Of a stretch of 64,000 nt of DNA, positions 28,010 through 36,536 are shown one piece after another (position 1 is the first letter of the stretch; every line of letters begins with the position of its first letter). The notes below the pieces were generated by a model that saw only the letters and a list, made by a program, of their open reading frames with translations, was not told where the DNA came from and did not search any database. Location: the NCBI RefSeq assembly GCF_000299035.1, contig NZ_JH921518.1:346439-410438 (forward strand), in the 5' to 3' direction. The position numbers and the translations under genes are program-made. This stretch comes from Bacillus bingmayongensis. GTDB lineage: Bacteria > Bacillota > Bacilli > Bacillales > Bacillaceae_G.

Positions 28010-28411
28010 TTATTCTTTAATAAGAAAATAATCTTTGTGGTTAGTACTAATTAAATAACCTTTTCTCCCATTAATCTTCATGATTTTTCTATATAGTGAA
28101 TTAATCGTCTTTGCTTCAATATATTTACCAGTCACAACATTATCTTTATTTAAATAGGACAAAATTAGCGCCCCATCTTCTCTTTTATCACATTCTACAC
28201 AAAACGAAAAAACACGCGTTTCATTTTCTACTTGGAGTTTCCCGTTTTCAGTATCGTAATGCCCTTCCTGTAATACAATACTTAAATCCCTCATATCATA
28301 TTTTCCTAAATCCATATATATTTTCCCATGGCTATATTTATCAATATTCCAATCAAGCACTCTTACTACTTGACCTAAAACTGTGTTTATTGCAAGTTCT
28401 AAAGGATTCAT
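28010..28411 (-). CDS. hypothetical protein, tandem paralog A
   Basis: 133 residues, soluble, with no signal peptide. The C-terminal half (NVVTGKYIEAKTINSLYRKI and KINGRKGYLIS) shares a clear pattern with the neighbouring gene at 28441: VTG-x-YIE-x-K-x-I, then K-x-NG, then DY-x-x-IK. I do not recognise a known family. It starts 30 bp after the upstream paralog stop, so both are probably in one transcript. Confidence 0.6.
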   Translation of the reverse strand: MNPLELAINTVLGQVVRVLDWNIDKYSHGKIYMDLGKYDMRDLSIVLQEGHYDTENGKLQVENETRVFSFCVECDKREDGALILSYLNKDNVVTGKYIEAKTINSLYRKIMKINGRKGYLISTNHKDYFLIKE

Positions 28412-28440
28412 TTAACTCACCTACCAACTATTATAATTAA

Positions 28441-28815
28441 TCAATTTTGTTTAATAATACGATAATCACTTCTTCTCGTATTAATAATATAAGTGTCTTT
28501 TCCATTGACTTTAATCGATTTTGTTAATATCCTATCAATTTCCTTCGTTTCAATATAAATTCCTGTTACTTCTTGTCTATCTGTCACCCAAGATAGTATT
28601 ACTCCTTGCTCTCCATTAATTCGAGCATTAAAATGATTTCCTACCATTTCTTGATCTATTGAAAATTCTTTTGTATAAAAAGAAAGCATTCCCTTTTGAA
28701 TAACCACCTTTTTTTTACAAAAACCTTTCTCCCCTAAATGATTTGCAATAACTGCTTGTTTCCTATCTCCTACATCATCAAACATACCCTCTAATAACTC
28801 TTCAAGCATATGCAA
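28441..28815 (-). CDS. hypothetical protein, tandem paralog B
   Basis: 124 residues with the same C-terminal pattern as the gene at 28010 (EVTGIYIETKEIDRILTKSI, KVNGKDTYII, DYRIIKQN). The N-terminus differs and is acidic (MHMLEELLEGMFDDVGDRK). It is the upstream member of the pair, read leftwards. Repeated small genes of this kind can be immunity or sensor proteins, but nothing here proves that. Confidence 0.6.
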   Translation of the reverse strand: MHMLEELLEGMFDDVGDRKQAVIANHLGEKGFCKKKVVIQKGMLSFYTKEFSIDQEMVGNHFNARINGEQGVILSWVTDRQEVTGIYIETKEIDRILTKSIKVNGKDTYIINTRRSDYRIIKQN

Positions 28816-29481
28816 TCCCCTTTTTCTTCAGTTAATTATTTAATTCTCATTCATAATACACTTAAATTTTACCATATTAGGTTAACGCTTCTGTTATTGT
28901 TTTTTAACTCTATCTAAACTGAATGTATAGTAGATATAAAGTGAAACGTTAATGCGGGATAAAAAACAAAGATTAATATTGATGGAATTTCCCTTTACGA
29001 CATAGAATCGCTTTTTACCTACCTTAAATTTATAGAAATATCTAAATAGAAGCGGGATTGTAAAAGCTAATTTTTTGTCTAATAAAACAAATGTGCGCAC
29101 TAATAGGCATACTAACAAAAAGAAGTCTCATGGGGATTGTCTATTTCAACTCCATATGAATACAACATATAATTCCCCCGCACAAAAACAGAATCGACTG
29201 CACCGTTAAAACATTTTTATAGACTATAACCAAAAACGTTTGTTATAATTCAAACAGAAAATAAATACGTTTGTTTTTTAAGATTCATTTAAAGATGAAA
29301 TACACATCCAAAAAAATGAAAATAGAGATCTTATTACACAATATTTCTCAGCATAATAATCTACTTTATGATTATAACCATCATATTCTGTAATTCGCAC
29401 TGCTACAGGAATCATTACTGATAAAACTTATATTCTCTTCGCTTAGACTTGTATCAAACTATATTTACTGGAGGGATAAAT
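28816..29481. other. 666-bp intergenic region
   Basis: It lies between divergent genes. It holds a 15-bp sequence (28949-28963) found again inverted at 48280, and no gene I can support. Two imperfect copies of AAACGTTTGTT/AATACGTTTGTT lie near 29234 and 29266, close to where a promoter for the glycosyltransferase might be. Confidence 0.4.
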
Positions 29482-30702
29482 ATGAAAAAAGCACTTTACA
29501 TCAACATAGGTGGGGAAGGACATGTAAATCCAACATTAGAATTAGTAAATGATTTAGTAAAACGCAGAGAACATATTGTCTATTATTCATCAAATCATTT
29601 TGAAGAAAAAATCAAAAAAGTAGGTGCTCAGTTCCGTCCCGTTGATCAAAAGGCACAAAGAAATCTTGCAGAAAGTATGGGGCTTATGGCTTCCCAACCT
29701 AAAGAATATTTATTACAATTTCTAAATGCAATGGAAATGATCACCGACTCCATTCTAGAGGAAATTTCCAAAGAAACGTATGATTACATCATATACGATG
29801 CACAGTCTTTACCTGGAAAATGGATTGCTCACCAAAGCAAGTTATTATCTATTGCAACTTGGGCCACTTTCGCATATTCACAAGATCCAAAAGTAAATAT
29901 GTCTCTGACAGGAATAGATGATATGGAACAAAAACAAAAGCGTTTGGCCATGTTAAAAGCATTTTTACAATTAGAAGAAATCACCAACCGCAAATTATAT
30001 TTAGAAAATAAATATGATATTCCATTACCTGATAACTTTTTACTTTGCCCTGGTTCAGGAGATTTGAATATCGTCTTTACTTCCTCCTATTTCCAAAGAA
30101 ATAGCAATGCTTTTCAAAATGACTATATTTTTGTCGGTCCTTCCATTGCTGAAAATGGAACTTCAAACGATTTTCCAATTGACCTATTAAAAAGAACACG
30201 TGTAATTTACATTTCTATGGGGACGATTATGAACAACCAGCCTGAATTTTATCAAAAATGCTTCGTCGCTTTAAAAGATTTAAATGTTAAAGTAGTGCTT
30301 AGTATAGGCAAACAATTAACAGCGGAACAGCTAGGAGATATACCAGATAATTTTATTGTTCGTAACTATGTTCCTCAATTAGATATACTTCGCCAAACTG
30401 ATGTCTTTATTAGCCATTGTGGAATGAATAGCACCAGTGAATCACTTTATTTTGAAGTACCCTTAGTCATGCTTCCTATCATAAATGATCAACATACGAT
30501 TGCTGAACGAGTAAGAGAACTTGGTGCAGGAATGATGTTAAATATTCAACAATTATCGGTGGAGGATATCAAAGAAGCCGTTAGTACAATGTTAATAAAT
30601 CCCATTTATAAAAAGAATACAAAAAAAATTAGTCAATCATTTCGTAACGCGGGTGGTTATGCTAGAGCCGCTAATGAAATTTTTAAATTTACTCGTTCAT
30701 GA
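29482..30702 (+). CDS. macrolide-type (MGT family) UDP-glycosyltransferase
   Basis: 406 residues from ATG 29482, which follows GGAGGG; the longer frame upstream lacks such a site. GT-B fold: the N-terminus has GGEGHVNPTLEL, the acceptor-side loop, and the C-terminal nucleotide-sugar motif is NYVPQLDILRQTDVFISHCG then MNSTSESL. The family glycosylates macrolides, flavonoids and other small molecules, often for detoxification. The substrate is unknown. It is monocistronic with its own terminator. Confidence 0.88.
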   Translation: MKKALYINIGGEGHVNPTLELVNDLVKRREHIVYYSSNHFEEKIKKVGAQFRPVDQKAQRNLAESMGLMASQPKEYLLQFLNAMEMITDSILEEISKETYDYIIYDAQSLPGKWIAHQSKLLSIATWATFAYSQDPKVNMSLTGIDDMEQKQKRLAMLKAFLQLEEITNRKLYLENKYDIPLPDNFLLCPGSGDLNIVFTSSYFQRNSNAFQNDYIFVGPSIAENGTSNDFPIDLLKRTRVIYISMGTIMNNQPEFYQKCFVALKDLNVKVVLSIGKQLTAEQLGDIPDNFIVRNYVPQLDILRQTDVFISHCGMNSTSESLYFEVPLVMLPIINDQHTIAERVRELGAGMMLNIQQLSVEDIKEAVSTMLINPIYKKNTKKISQSFRNAGGYARAANEIFKFTRS

Positions 30703-30710
30703 AAATTATG

Positions 30711-30745
30711 AAAGCTCCATGTTTTCTCTAATATGGAGCTTTTTA
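30711..30745 (+). terminator. terminator of the glycosyltransferase gene
   Basis: Stem aaagctccat / atggagcttt with a 12-nt loop and T-rich tail. Confidence 0.8.
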
Positions 30746-30771
30746 TAGCACATAAGCGTTATCATGTGAAA

Positions 30772-31041
30772 CTAATTACTAGATTTACTTTGTCTTGCTC
30801 CCCTTTCTCTTCTTTCAATAAGTTTAAGAGTTGCAAATCCTACGATGGAAGATAAAAAAACAAAGAGTAATTGTATGTATTCAATCTCAAAGAAGTGATT
30901 CGTAGATACTGCTGGGGTTAGCATTGCGACGCTCGTCCACTCCGGTGAATCCTGCATATAAAAGTATATGATAGTACTTGATGACAATTGTAATACGATA
31001 TATGTGATAAGCACTGATAATGTAGAAATGGCATATTTCAT
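30772..31041 (-). CDS. small two-helix membrane protein of unknown function
   Basis: 89 residues from ATG 31041, preceded by GGTGAGGAG; a GTG at 31050 is possible but sits inside that site. Two hydrophobic segments (about 4-28 and 57-77) flank a polar loop, and the C-terminus is strongly basic (ERRERGARQSKSS), probably cytoplasmic. No family recognised. It stands between the glycosyltransferase and fumC. Confidence 0.6.
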   Translation of the reverse strand: MKYAISTLSVLITYIVLQLSSSTIIYFYMQDSPEWTSVAMLTPAVSTNHFFEIEYIQLLFVFLSSIVGFATLKLIERRERGARQSKSSN

Positions 31042-31083
31042 TCTCCTCACCTCCCTTTCATTTCAAATATTTTACCATGAAAA

Positions 31084-31119
31084 AAGAGCCAAGATTTTAA
31101 AATTAAAACCTTGGCTCTT
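31084..31119 (-). terminator. terminator of fumC
   Basis: Stem aagagccaag / cttggctctt with A-rich flank, placed 16 bp after the fumC stop on the minus strand. Confidence 0.75.
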
Positions 31120-31134
31120 CATTATTCATTAAGA

Positions 31135-32523
31135 TTATTCTTTCGGCGCAATCATTTTCTTCGGATCTACAATTTCATCAAACTGTTCTTCCGTTAATAA
31201 CCCTGATTGTAATGCTGCTTCTTTTAATGTTAATCCCTCTTTATGAGCATGTTTCGCAATTTTCGCTGCATTTTCATATCCGATATGTGGATTTAATGCT
31301 GTAACAAGCATTAAAGAACGATTTACATTTTGGTTAATCACCTCTTCATTTGCTTCGATACCAACTGCACATTTATCATTGAACGAAACTGTTGCATCTG
31401 CTAATAAACGAGCAGATTGTAAGAAGTTATATGCAATTACTGGCTTAAATACGTTTAACTCAAAGTTACCTTGGCTCGCTGCAAATCCAATTGTTGCGTC
31501 ATTCCCCATAACTTGCGCCGCAACCATTGTTAATGCTTCACTTTGCGTTGGATTTACTTTCCCCGGCATAATAGAGCTTCCCGGTTCATTCGCAGGAATA
31601 ATAATTTCACCAAGACCACTACGTGGACCACTTGCAAGCCAACGTACATCGTTTGCAATCTTCATTAAATCCGCTGCCAATGCTTTTAACGCACCATGTG
31701 CAAAAACAACTTCATCATGACTTGTTAATGCATGAAACTTATTTGGAGCTGATACAAATTGTTTTCCTGTAAACTGACTAATTTCCTCTGCCACCATCGC
31801 ACCAAATTTTGGATGCGCATTAATGCCCGTGCCAACTGCAGTACCACCAATGGCAAGCTCTTTCATATATGTATTGCTATCTGCAATCATACGCTCCGTT
31901 TTTTCAAGCATACGGTGCCAACCACTAATTTCTTGACCTAATGTTAGAGGCGTTGCATCTTGCAAATGCGTACGACCGATTTTAATAATATTTTGAAACT
32001 CATTTACTTTTTTCTTTAACGTTTCTTTTAATTTTATAATCGCTGGTAATACTTGATTTTCTACCGCAATCACGCAAGCAACGTGAAGTGCTGTTGGGAA
32101 TGTGTCATTTGAGCTTTGAGACATGTTCACATCATCATTTGGGTGAATATGTACATCAAGCTCTTTTTCTTTTAAAATTTGATTCCCGCGGTTTGCGATT
32201 ACTTCATTCACATTCATATTCGATTGTGTACCGCTACCTGTTTGCCATACAACAAGTGGGAAATGTTCATCCCATTTTCCTGCCAAGATCTCATCGACTG
32301 CTTCTACAATCGCCTGAGCTTTTTCTTCTGATAACTTCCCTAATTTCTGATTACTAATCGCTGCACTTTTCTTTAAAATCGCAAATGCTTGCACAATTTC
32401 AAGCGGCATATGCTCCGTTCCAATCGGAAAGTTTTCTTTACTGCGCTGTGTTTGCGCTGCCCATAATTTATCAGCCGGAACTTTCATTTCTCCTAATGTA
32501 TCTCTCTCAATTCTGTACTCCAT
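31135..32523 (-). CDS. fumC: fumarate hydratase class II
   Basis: 462 residues. The superfamily signature [13 protein letters not shown] is followed by [14 protein letters not shown], the fumarase form. [18 protein letters not shown] and SSNDTFPTA are the other active-site blocks. The reaction is fumarate plus water to L-malate in the TCA cycle; it also links the aspartase and malic enzyme products encoded in 6440-9668. A single gene with its own terminator. Confidence 0.95.
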   Translation of the reverse strand: MEYRIERDTLGEMKVPADKLWAAQTQRSKENFPIGTEHMPLEIVQAFAILKKSAAISNQKLGKLSEEKAQAIVEAVDEILAGKWDEHFPLVVWQTGSGTQSNMNVNEVIANRGNQILKEKELDVHIHPNDDVNMSQSSNDTFPTALHVACVIAVENQVLPAIIKLKETLKKKVNEFQNIIKIGRTHLQDATPLTLGQEISGWHRMLEKTERMIADSNTYMKELAIGGTAVGTGINAHPKFGAMVAEEISQFTGKQFVSAPNKFHALTSHDEVVFAHGALKALAADLMKIANDVRWLASGPRSGLGEIIIPANEPGSSIMPGKVNPTQSEALTMVAAQVMGNDATIGFAASQGNFELNVFKPVIAYNFLQSARLLADATVSFNDKCAVGIEANEEVINQNVNRSLMLVTALNPHIGYENAAKIAKHAHKEGLTLKEAALQSGLLTEEQFDEIVDPKKMIAPKE

Positions 32524-32632
32524 GTTTTCATCCCCTTGAAAATATAATAGCTACATTTTTTATTGTAACAGACTTCCCCTCAAATGATAAGGATTCTCAC
32601 TCTTATTTATTCATAATTCTATATTTGAAAAA

Positions 32633-33418
32633 TTATGTTTCAAATGGATCAGGAGATAAAAACCAACCACAAACGCCAATCGCAAGTAATATAATATAAA
32701 AAATAGCTTTCCACGTAACTGATTGGGGGAAATCTGTATCAATGATTCCAACCATAGGATGTGCTAGTGTTGAAACAATAAGTTTCACACCTACCCATCC
32801 AACAATCATAAAAGCTGCCGTTTCAAGACCAGGTCTTTCACGCAATAACTTTACGAAGTAAGTAGCTGCGAATCGCATAATAATTAAACCAGCCATTCCA
32901 CCCGTTAAAATAACAAAAAATCTCCCTGCGTCAAGGCCACCTATCATCCCTTTATTTAGTGGTGTAATTGTTAATGTAAGAGCCACTGCAGCTAAAATTG
33001 AATCAATCGCAAATGCAGTATCTGTAATCTCTACTTTCAAAACCGTTAGCCAAAAACCACTTTTCTTTTTCGGGGTATTTTCTTCAATCTTGTTTTCCTG
33101 CTCTCCATGCTTTACTCTTTGCCATTTCTTTTTTCGATATATTTTAACCAAACTTCTAGCAGAAAGAAACAATAAATAAACCGCACCAATCGCTTGCATC
33201 TGCCATACATTCACAAGAAATGAAATTAAAAATAATGATCCAAATCGAAATATCAACGCTCCAAACAATCCATAAAACAACGCTTTTTTACGATCATCTT
33301 CAGGTAAATGTCTAACCATAATCGCAAGTACAAGAGCATTATCTGCAGATAATACTCCTTCTAGTGCGATAAGAATTAATATAACTCCCCCATACTCCAG
33401 CAGTAGCGATTCAGTCAT
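32633..33418 (-). CDS. TerC-family integral membrane protein (metal ion export type)
   Basis: 261 residues, about seven hydrophobic segments. Two acidic membrane motifs, ALEGVLSADNALVLAIMV and VEITDTAFAIDSILAAVAL, are typical of TerC. In Bacillus the TerC-type proteins YceF/YkoY are linked to manganese export. No yybP-ykoY manganese riboswitch is visible upstream (33419-33590). The charged loop near residue 105-115 is unusually Lys-rich. Confidence 0.85.
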   Translation of the reverse strand: MTESLLLEYGGVILILIALEGVLSADNALVLAIMVRHLPEDDRKKALFYGLFGALIFRFGSLFLISFLVNVWQMQAIGAVYLLFLSARSLVKIYRKKKWQRVKHGEQENKIEENTPKKKSGFWLTVLKVEITDTAFAIDSILAAVALTLTITPLNKGMIGGLDAGRFFVILTGGMAGLIIMRFAATYFVKLLRERPGLETAAFMIVGWVGVKLIVSTLAHPMVGIIDTDFPQSVTWKAIFYIILLAIGVCGWFLSPDPFET

Positions 33419-33494
33419 ATCTCTCCTCCTGTTTTTGATACTATATATTTTGCTTTTTGGTATGGGAAATATACTAATATCATCGGAAACTGAA

Positions 33495-33527
33495 CAACCC
33501 GTAAGTTCGAATCGAACTTACGGGTTG
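33495..33527. repeat. perfect 16-bp inverted repeat
   Basis: caacccgtaagttcga and its reverse complement separated by one base, between the nhaC stop and the TerC start. It could terminate nhaC transcription, although the minus-strand tail is not strongly U-rich. It may equally be an operator. Confidence 0.7.
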
Positions 33528-33590
33528 ACTTAGTACTATAACATGAAAAACTCTATAACAAATCAACGAAAGGGATGATTTTTCCTTATA

Positions 33591-34994
33591 TTATGACGCT
33601 TGTTTTCCTTTTTCAGCATCATCAACATACCAAATGAATTTCCCTGTATATCCGTATATAACTGCTAGCGCTAATGATACGAAGCTCATCCACATGAATG
33701 GAATGTATGATAATGTTGCAACGCCTAATATACCAGCCATGAAAATCCCGTTATCAGACCATGGAACCATCCCTGAAGTTAGCGTTCCACCTACTTCTGA
33801 ATTACGCGCTAATATACGGCGATCTAGTTTTAATTTGTCATAGCTGTCTTGCATAATTTTTGGAGTTAAAATAAGTGATACGTACATTGCACAACCGAAT
33901 ACGTTTGCCAGAAAAGCAACGATTAATGTGGACAGCGTTACATTTCCTGCAGAGTTTAGTTTCTTCTCAAATTTCGATACGATTACTTTTAAAACACCTA
34001 GTTTTTCAAGTAATCCTCCGAAACCTAATCCAAAAATAATAACAGCTACTGAACCGAGCATACCGTCAATTCCACCACGATTTAACAGCTTATCAATGAA
34101 TTCAACACCCGATTCAATTGAGAAGCCATTATATGCTGTTCCAATTGCATCACCGAAGTTCATGCCTTGGAAAAGAGTTGCCCAAATTGCACCAAGAAGC
34201 GCTCCCATTGCAATTGTTGGCATCGATGGTTTTTTCAATGCTAATAGTGCAATGACAATAACCGCTGGAACAAGCATCCATATTTTAATATCAAATTGCT
34301 TTAATAAAGCTTCTTTTAAAAATTCCACTTTGTTTAAATCAACATTATCTCCGCCATACATCCATCCGGCAACTGTAAACATAATTCCGGTAATAATATA
34401 TGCTGGTACATCTAATACAAGCATCGCTCGAACGTGTGCAATAACATCTACTTTTGCCATTGAAGCAGCAAGTACTGTACTATCAGAAAGTGGAGATAAC
34501 TTATCTCCAAAGTATGCCCCTGAAAGTACTGCTCCAGCAACTAGTGGAAGCGGTAAGCCAAGACCTTCACCGATTGCCATCATGGCAATACCAGCTGTAC
34601 CAACTGTTCCCCAAGATGTACCTGTTGCAATGGAAGTAATAGAGCAAATAATTAAGGTTGCTAATAAGAATATACTTGGATGAATAAATTCTAATCCGTA
34701 GTAGATCAATGTCGGCACAACACCGCCAGCAATCCATGTTCCAATTAGTGCCCCAACAGCAACTAAGATGAGAACAGCTTCTAGTCCATTGGAAATTCCT
34801 TTCGTAATTGCATCTTGCAATTCTTGATAACGAAACCCTAACCTTAGTCCAAGCGCAATTACTAAAAACCATGAAATAAATAGCGCTAATTGAATAGGCA
34901 AATTAAAGATCGTTTGAAAGGAAAAGACAACAGCAAGAAACAGTAATAAAAGAATAATGATTTCTGGAATCGATGGTAATCTTACACTTTTCAT
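33591..34994 (-). CDS. nhaC: Na+/H+ antiporter NhaC
   Basis: 467 residues, eleven to twelve hydrophobic segments. TSIATGTSWGTVGTAGIAMM, GDKLSPLSDSTVLAASM and VPWSDNGIFMAGILGV are conserved NhaC family blocks. The protein exports sodium in exchange for protons; some homologues exchange malate/lactate (MleN), so the substrate could differ. Single gene with ribosome binding site AAGGAGAGAAG. Confidence 0.88.
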   Translation of the reverse strand: MKSVRLPSIPEIIILLLLFLAVVFSFQTIFNLPIQLALFISWFLVIALGLRLGFRYQELQDAITKGISNGLEAVLILVAVGALIGTWIAGGVVPTLIYYGLEFIHPSIFLLATLIICSITSIATGTSWGTVGTAGIAMMAIGEGLGLPLPLVAGAVLSGAYFGDKLSPLSDSTVLAASMAKVDVIAHVRAMLVLDVPAYIITGIMFTVAGWMYGGDNVDLNKVEFLKEALLKQFDIKIWMLVPAVIVIALLALKKPSMPTIAMGALLGAIWATLFQGMNFGDAIGTAYNGFSIESGVEFIDKLLNRGGIDGMLGSVAVIIFGLGFGGLLEKLGVLKVIVSKFEKKLNSAGNVTLSTLIVAFLANVFGCAMYVSLILTPKIMQDSYDKLKLDRRILARNSEVGGTLTSGMVPWSDNGIFMAGILGVATLSYIPFMWMSFVSLALAVIYGYTGKFIWYVDDAEKGKQAS

Positions 34995-35230
34995 TTGCTT
35001 CTCTCCTTACAAGTCGATAACATGATATACGTCGTCTAACATGTAATTTTGTGTACAATGCACAAAGACAAACTATAATTTTCATATTATTCCGATTTGT
35101 TTTTTTAGTATAAATAAATATACACCTTTTCTATTGTAAAAGTAGCGCAGACATTTCGCAATGAAAATTATAAAAAATATTGCATTTTTATTTATTAATT
35201 AACAAAACAAGTAAAAAGCCCTAAAAAAAA

Positions 35231-35262
35231 GAAACAGTTGAGCAAAATTGTTCAACTGTTTC
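35231..35262 (-). terminator. terminator downstream of the sfa-side remnant
   Basis: Perfect 11-bp stem gaaacagttga / tcaactgtttc, with A-run on the plus strand (U-run on the minus-strand RNA). Confidence 0.75.
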
Positions 35263-35285
35263 TCTTTTTATCATTTCACGACCTA

Positions 35286-35378
35286 CTTATTGATTATGCA
35301 CTTCTTTTTCTTCTTCAATTAAAACATTTAGTATATACGTATATTGTTTTACAAACTCAATATATGTAACAAGCGATC
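35286..35378 (-). pseudogene. C-terminal remnant of an unidentified gene downstream of sfaC
   Basis: The minus-strand frame reads NRSLVTYIEFVKQYTYILNV then LIEEEKEVHNQ and stops, with no start codon and stops just upstream. The helical, charged end followed by a terminator suggests the tail of a lost gene. The family is not recognised. Confidence 0.35.
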
Positions 35379-35427
35379 GATTGATGAGAGTTCACAATTA
35401 TTTGGGGTCACGAATCAAAATTTCACT

Positions 35428-36525
35428 TTATAGAACAAGCACTTTTTGTAACACATCATCTAATACATATTGTTTGTGTACAAGTGAAGAAACCATACCG
35501 CTTTGCATCCCGCTATATGCTGGAAGAAACGTAATTATATCGCCTACTCGATATGTCTCACTATCTGTTATATCAATGATTAAATGATCACTACTTCCGC
35601 CAAGAATCTCGATATGCCCATCAAGTGGATATAGCCCACTAATATCAAGATCTTGTCGGCCAATCGCAACAATAGCTCGCAATCGTTCTCCTTTTTCTTC
35701 AAAACATGGAACTTGACCGAAAGCGTTTTTTCCAATCACACCTCTAGGCATCGAGGGCTTTCTTTTAACCTCAATAATCTCAGCTTCTACTGAAAATATA
35801 TCTTGGTACATAAAAGGAATGTTCTTCCCATATGCTGTTTCTTTTCCAAGAAAAATAGCTTCACCAATACGAAGAGAATTGACACGCCCTATTTCTTTCC
35901 TTTGTAAGATAAGCGGTAGGGAACTGGAGTTTCCACCCGAAATAATGGAAAGTGGCTGCGCGATTTTTTCTTCCACTAGCTCAGTCAATCGTGTTAACTC
36001 TAGCAAAGAAGATTCAGTTGGAATCACACCGCTAAAACAAGTAAAATTAGCTCCAATACCAACAAGCTCTATTCCCTGTATCCCCACTACTCTTTGGGCA
36101 ATCTCCACCATTTGCACAGGCAACATACCTTCGCGAAGGTCTCCTAAATCTACCATTAAAATGACCCGATGTATTTTCCCATATTTCGTCGCAGCCCTTC
36201 CCAATGCCTCAATCACGCAGAGTTCAGAATTCAAACTTATATCAGCAGTTATAACCGTCTCCTCTACTTCTGATAAAGCTGGTGTTCTAATTAAAAGAAG
36301 TTCCGCACTGTTTCCCACCATTTCACGGATTTTATGAAGATGCTGTAATCTTGAATCTGCAAATTTTGTAAATCCAGCTTCTTTCAAAATTTCGATTACT
36401 TCTGTTGCAGCACTTACTCCTTTTGTAACTGGAAAACATGAAACATTTGCATGCTCACATAATCGTTTTATCATAATGGCATTATGCTTTAATTTTGAAA
36501 GGTTTATTTTCATGATGGGCCGCAT
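35428..36525 (-). CDS. sfaC: PLP-dependent amino acid racemase, SfaC-like (probable ornithine racemase)
   Basis: 365 residues from ATG 36525, which follows GTAGGAGGAATA; an upstream ATG at 36546 lacks a site. Alanine-racemase fold III: the PLP lysine is in CFPVTKGVSA near residue 34, LMVDLGDLREGM and GIGANFTCFSG follow, and ISGGNSSSLP carries the phosphate contacts. It resembles the ornithine racemase/SfaC group. SfaC of Staphylococcus is thought to supply D-ornithine for staphyloferrin A. It is the third gene of the leftward sfaABC-type operon. Confidence 0.8.
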   Translation of the reverse strand: MRPIMKINLSKLKHNAIMIKRLCEHANVSCFPVTKGVSAATEVIEILKEAGFTKFADSRLQHLHKIREMVGNSAELLLIRTPALSEVEETVITADISLNSELCVIEALGRAATKYGKIHRVILMVDLGDLREGMLPVQMVEIAQRVVGIQGIELVGIGANFTCFSGVIPTESSLLELTRLTELVEEKIAQPLSIISGGNSSSLPLILQRKEIGRVNSLRIGEAIFLGKETAYGKNIPFMYQDIFSVEAEIIEVKRKPSMPRGVIGKNAFGQVPCFEEKGERLRAIVAIGRQDLDISGLYPLDGHIEILGGSSDHLIIDITDSETYRVGDIITFLPAYSGMQSGMVSSLVHKQYVLDDVLQKVLVL

Positions 36526-36536
36526 TTTTATTCCTC

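Larger units (their letters stand above)
34995..35427. other. 433-bp region with a gene remnant
   Basis: Apart from a minus-strand fragment at 35286-35378 and its terminator at 35231-35262, I see no gene. The 35060-35220 part is extremely AT-rich. Confidence 0.5.

Noticed and set aside
28894-29118. 74-codon minus-strand frame
   Set aside because: Hydrophobic, low-complexity translation without start signal; it overlaps the dispersed 15-bp repeat and shows no family pattern.
29282-29480. Longer N-terminus for the glycosyltransferase (frame open from 29449)
   Set aside because: No ribosome binding site, and the sequence before ATG 29482 contains the GGAGGG site itself.
33419-33590. yybP-ykoY manganese riboswitch before the TerC gene
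   Set aside because: The sequence lacks the expected conserved loops; only a simple inverted repeat is visible.
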